From NCBI RefSeq assembly GCF_002335745.1, contig NZ_NIST01000001.1:2142039-2206038 (forward strand): a stretch of 64,000 bases of DNA, given 5' to 3'. Under the pieces are notes generated by a model. It was not told where the DNA came from. It did not search any database and worked only from the letters and a program-made list of their open reading frames with translations. Each line of letters begins with the position of its first letter. The stretch's first letter is position 1. This document shows, piece after piece, positions 62,485 through 64,000 of the stretch. A program made the translations under genes and the position numbers. The DNA is from Evansella halocellulosilytica (GTDB lineage: Bacteria; Bacillota; Bacilli; Bacillales; Salisediminibacteriaceae).

Positions 62485-62868
62485 TCACAGTGGTTTTTTC
62501 TCAAAGATTTTCACAAAGTTGTTTTTATATATAATGAGTAAAAATGCATGACAGATGAATAGCAGAATTGCTAATAGAAGGAGTGAATAGTCGACGAATA
62601 TGTGAAGCAATAAAATGTTGGCAATGATCGGTGCTAACACAGCTAGTGCCAACGGAACAAACCGATTCAAGATAAGAAGCATTCCGCAAATAACTTCTAA
62701 AGACTTTTCAAAGATTAACAGATATTGAAATTCAAATAATTGCATCGCTTCATCACTCGTTTCAATAAAAGGTTCAAACCCAAAAGCAACGACAAATCCG
62801 TTGATACCAGCACCTAAGAAAATAATTCCTAATACAAGTCTTGCAATTATAATGAGTGCCTTTTTCAA
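62485..62868 (-). CDS. DoxX-like small membrane protein
   Basis: A 127-residue protein with four hydrophobic segments starting MKKALIIIARLVLGIIFLGAG, then LIFEKSLEVICGMLLILNRF and ILLLHIFVDYSLL, a DoxX/YphA-like pattern. TTG 62868 is chosen because GGAGGCGAGG lies three to eight bases upstream; the ATG at 62886 is inside or before that site. The function of relatives is unclear, with thiol/redox roles proposed. Confidence 0.75.
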   Translation of the reverse strand: MKKALIIIARLVLGIIFLGAGINGFVVAFGFEPFIETSDEAMQLFEFQYLLIFEKSLEVICGMLLILNRFVPLALAVLAPIIANILLLHIFVDYSLLLLAILLFICHAFLLIIYKNNFVKIFEKKPL

Positions 62869-63001
62869 ATACCTCGCCTCCATCATTATTCTATTTTCAC
62901 CGTTATTATATCACTATCTGGAAGAAATTAGCTGAGTTCTTCCTTCGTGCAGGAATTTTTACTCTTATATCGAATAATATTTCGTAAAGAAAGGATGAGG
63001 G

Positions 63002-64000
63002 ATGATGACTGTTATGAACAAAGAACGTGAGTTAACGTCACCGGTAAACCTTTGTGATGAACAAGGGAAATTGAATCATGAAAGTATCGGCTGGGCGAGA
63101 AAGCCGATTATTACGAGTAATTTAAAAGGTCATTACTTTAGAAAAAAAAGGTGGAACTATTGGTGTGTGTTCGGACAAGAAGCGTTATTTTCAGCGACAG
63201 TCAGTCATCTTGATTATGCATTAGTTTGCTTTGTATATTACCTTGAATACGAAACGAAGGAATTTTATGAAAGGACGATTGTCATCCCTTTCGGAAATTC
63301 ATACAAGATGCCAGATACAGTTCTTGGTAGTGTCGAAGCAATAAATGAAGATATGGGAATCTTCTTTTTCTGGGATGGACGTCACATTCATTTGAAAATA
63401 AGTACAGACAACTTTGGCGGTGAAACATTACACGCTGATATTAAAATTACATATAGAGAAGAAGTTGAATCATTAAATGTCGTCATCCCTTGGAGTGATG
63501 AAAAATTTCAGTTTACATCAAAACAGCAATGTTTGCCTGCTGAAGGCAAGTTTACTGTAGGTAACAAAACATTTACGTTTCATAAAGAAACGGATTCTGC
63601 TGTTTTAGATTACGGTCGGGGAGACTGGCCGCGAAATATTAGCTGGAACTGGGGGATGGCTTCAGGATGGCAAGGGAAAGATTCAATCGGGGTCAATTTC
63701 GGCAGTAAATGGACAGATGGTACAGGAGTAACGGAAAATGCATTTTTATTAAATGGAAAGCTTACAAAAGTTCATGAACCTGTGGAATTTTTGTTTTTTC
63801 CTGACAACATGATGAAAGAATGGGAAATTCGTTCGACTGAAACTGACCAAGTGCGTTTGACGTTCACCCCGTTTTTTAAAAGAAAGTCAAAAACGAATTT
63901 AATGATTGTAAAATCTGAAATGGTGCAGCTATTCGGGCACTACAATGGGACGATGAAAAAAAGTAACGGTGAAATGGTGAAGGTCGTTAAGCTTCTTGGA
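63002..64000 (+). CDS. DUF2804-family protein (partial, runs off the window)
   Basis: An open frame of 333 codons from ATG 63002 to the window edge, beginning MMTVMNKERELTSPVNLCDEQ. Motifs CDEQGKLN, GWARKPI and YGRGDWPRNISWNWGMASG match the DUF2804 family, beta-rich proteins of unknown function that may bind lipids. AAGGATGAGG lies just upstream; ATG 63005 or 63014 are alternatives. The expected end is shortly past the window. Confidence 0.8.
   Translation, partial: MMTVMNKERELTSPVNLCDEQGKLNHESIGWARKPIITSNLKGHYFRKKRWNYWCVFGQEALFSATVSHLDYALVCFVYYLEYETKEFYERTIVIPFGNSYKMPDTVLGSVEAINEDMGIFFFWDGRHIHLKISTDNFGGETLHADIKITYREEVESLNVVIPWSDEKFQFTSKQQCLPAEGKFTVGNKTFTFHKETDSAVLDYGRGDWPRNISWNWGMASGWQGKDSIGVNFGSKWTDGTGVTENAFLLNGKLTKVHEPVEFLFFPDNMMKEWEIRSTETDQVRLTFTPFFKRKSKTNLMIVKSEMVQLFGHYNGTMKKSNGEMVKVVKLLG

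Noticed and set aside
1-64000. Prophage, integrative element, rRNA or tRNA genes
   Set aside because: No integrase, phage structural genes, tRNA cloverleafs or rRNA segments were recognised in the window.

Overview
The window looks like chromosomal DNA from a low-GC, spore-forming Bacillaceae species, probably alkaliphilic or halotolerant. Supporting signs are AAGGAGG ribosome binding sites, frequent TTG/GTG starts, intrinsic terminators on most operons, a KinB-like sporulation kinase, close relatives of Bacillus subtilis proteins (OpuD, YlmB/TenA/ThiXYZ, PepF, DbpA, HtpX), and very acidic exported proteins. No rRNA, tRNA, CRISPR array or prophage is visible.

Layout. 1-0.2 kb: 3' end of a group II intron. 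0.3-4.5 kb: betaine-type BCCT transporter, AraC regulator, and an ABC exporter whose permease has lost its 5' part. 4.6-6.7 kb: ABC-F ribosome-protection gene behind a long attenuator-like leader with an ErmDL-like leader peptide. 6.9-23.7 kb: small genes and enzymes (lipoproteins, MerR, SMP-30, acetyltransferase, broken VanZ, phosphotransferase, His-rich protein, DinB, racemase with divergent MocR regulator, nucleotidyltransferase, PepF, hydrolase with TetR regulator, Nif3-like protein, hydroxyacid dehydrogenase).

24-38.3 kb: a probable galactan/arabinogalactan utilisation locus. It holds a secreted multidomain GH30 enzyme, a YesN/YesM-type two-component system, a sugar ABC importer (binding protein and two permeases) and a GH2 beta-galactosidase. 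The same 16-bp sequence containing a CcpA (cre) site lies before the GH30 gene and before the importer, which suggests shared carbon catabolite control. No dedicated ATPase is present, so a shared MsmX-type ATPase is presumably used. 38.5-43.2 kb: TPP riboswitch followed by ylmB-tenA-thiZ-thiX-thiY, salvaging thiamine pyrimidine breakdown products.

43.6-48.8 kb: YqaE/Pmp3-like peptide, nitrilase-family enzyme, DbpA helicase, HtpX protease, THUMP/TRM11-like methyltransferase. 48.8-52.5 kb: an IS1182-type transposase and an IS110-type transposase, enclosed by a 20-bp inverted repeat and possibly nested. 52.7-55.2 kb: polar amino acid ABC importer. 55.2-64 kb: acetyltransferase, YusW-like lipoprotein, long UbiD-type decarboxylase, frameshifted M3-type peptidase, small membrane protein, KinB-like kinase, DoxX-like protein, and a DUF2804-like gene running off the edge.

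Ten copies of a short palindromic element with the core GTGCC(T/A)GGCAC are scattered through the window in two arm types (TTCGACAA-like and AAAAATATCC). Two copies form the C-terminal codons of genes. The items most worth following up are the ErmDL-like leader before the ABC-F gene, this palindrome family, and the possible bridge-RNA region of the IS110 element.
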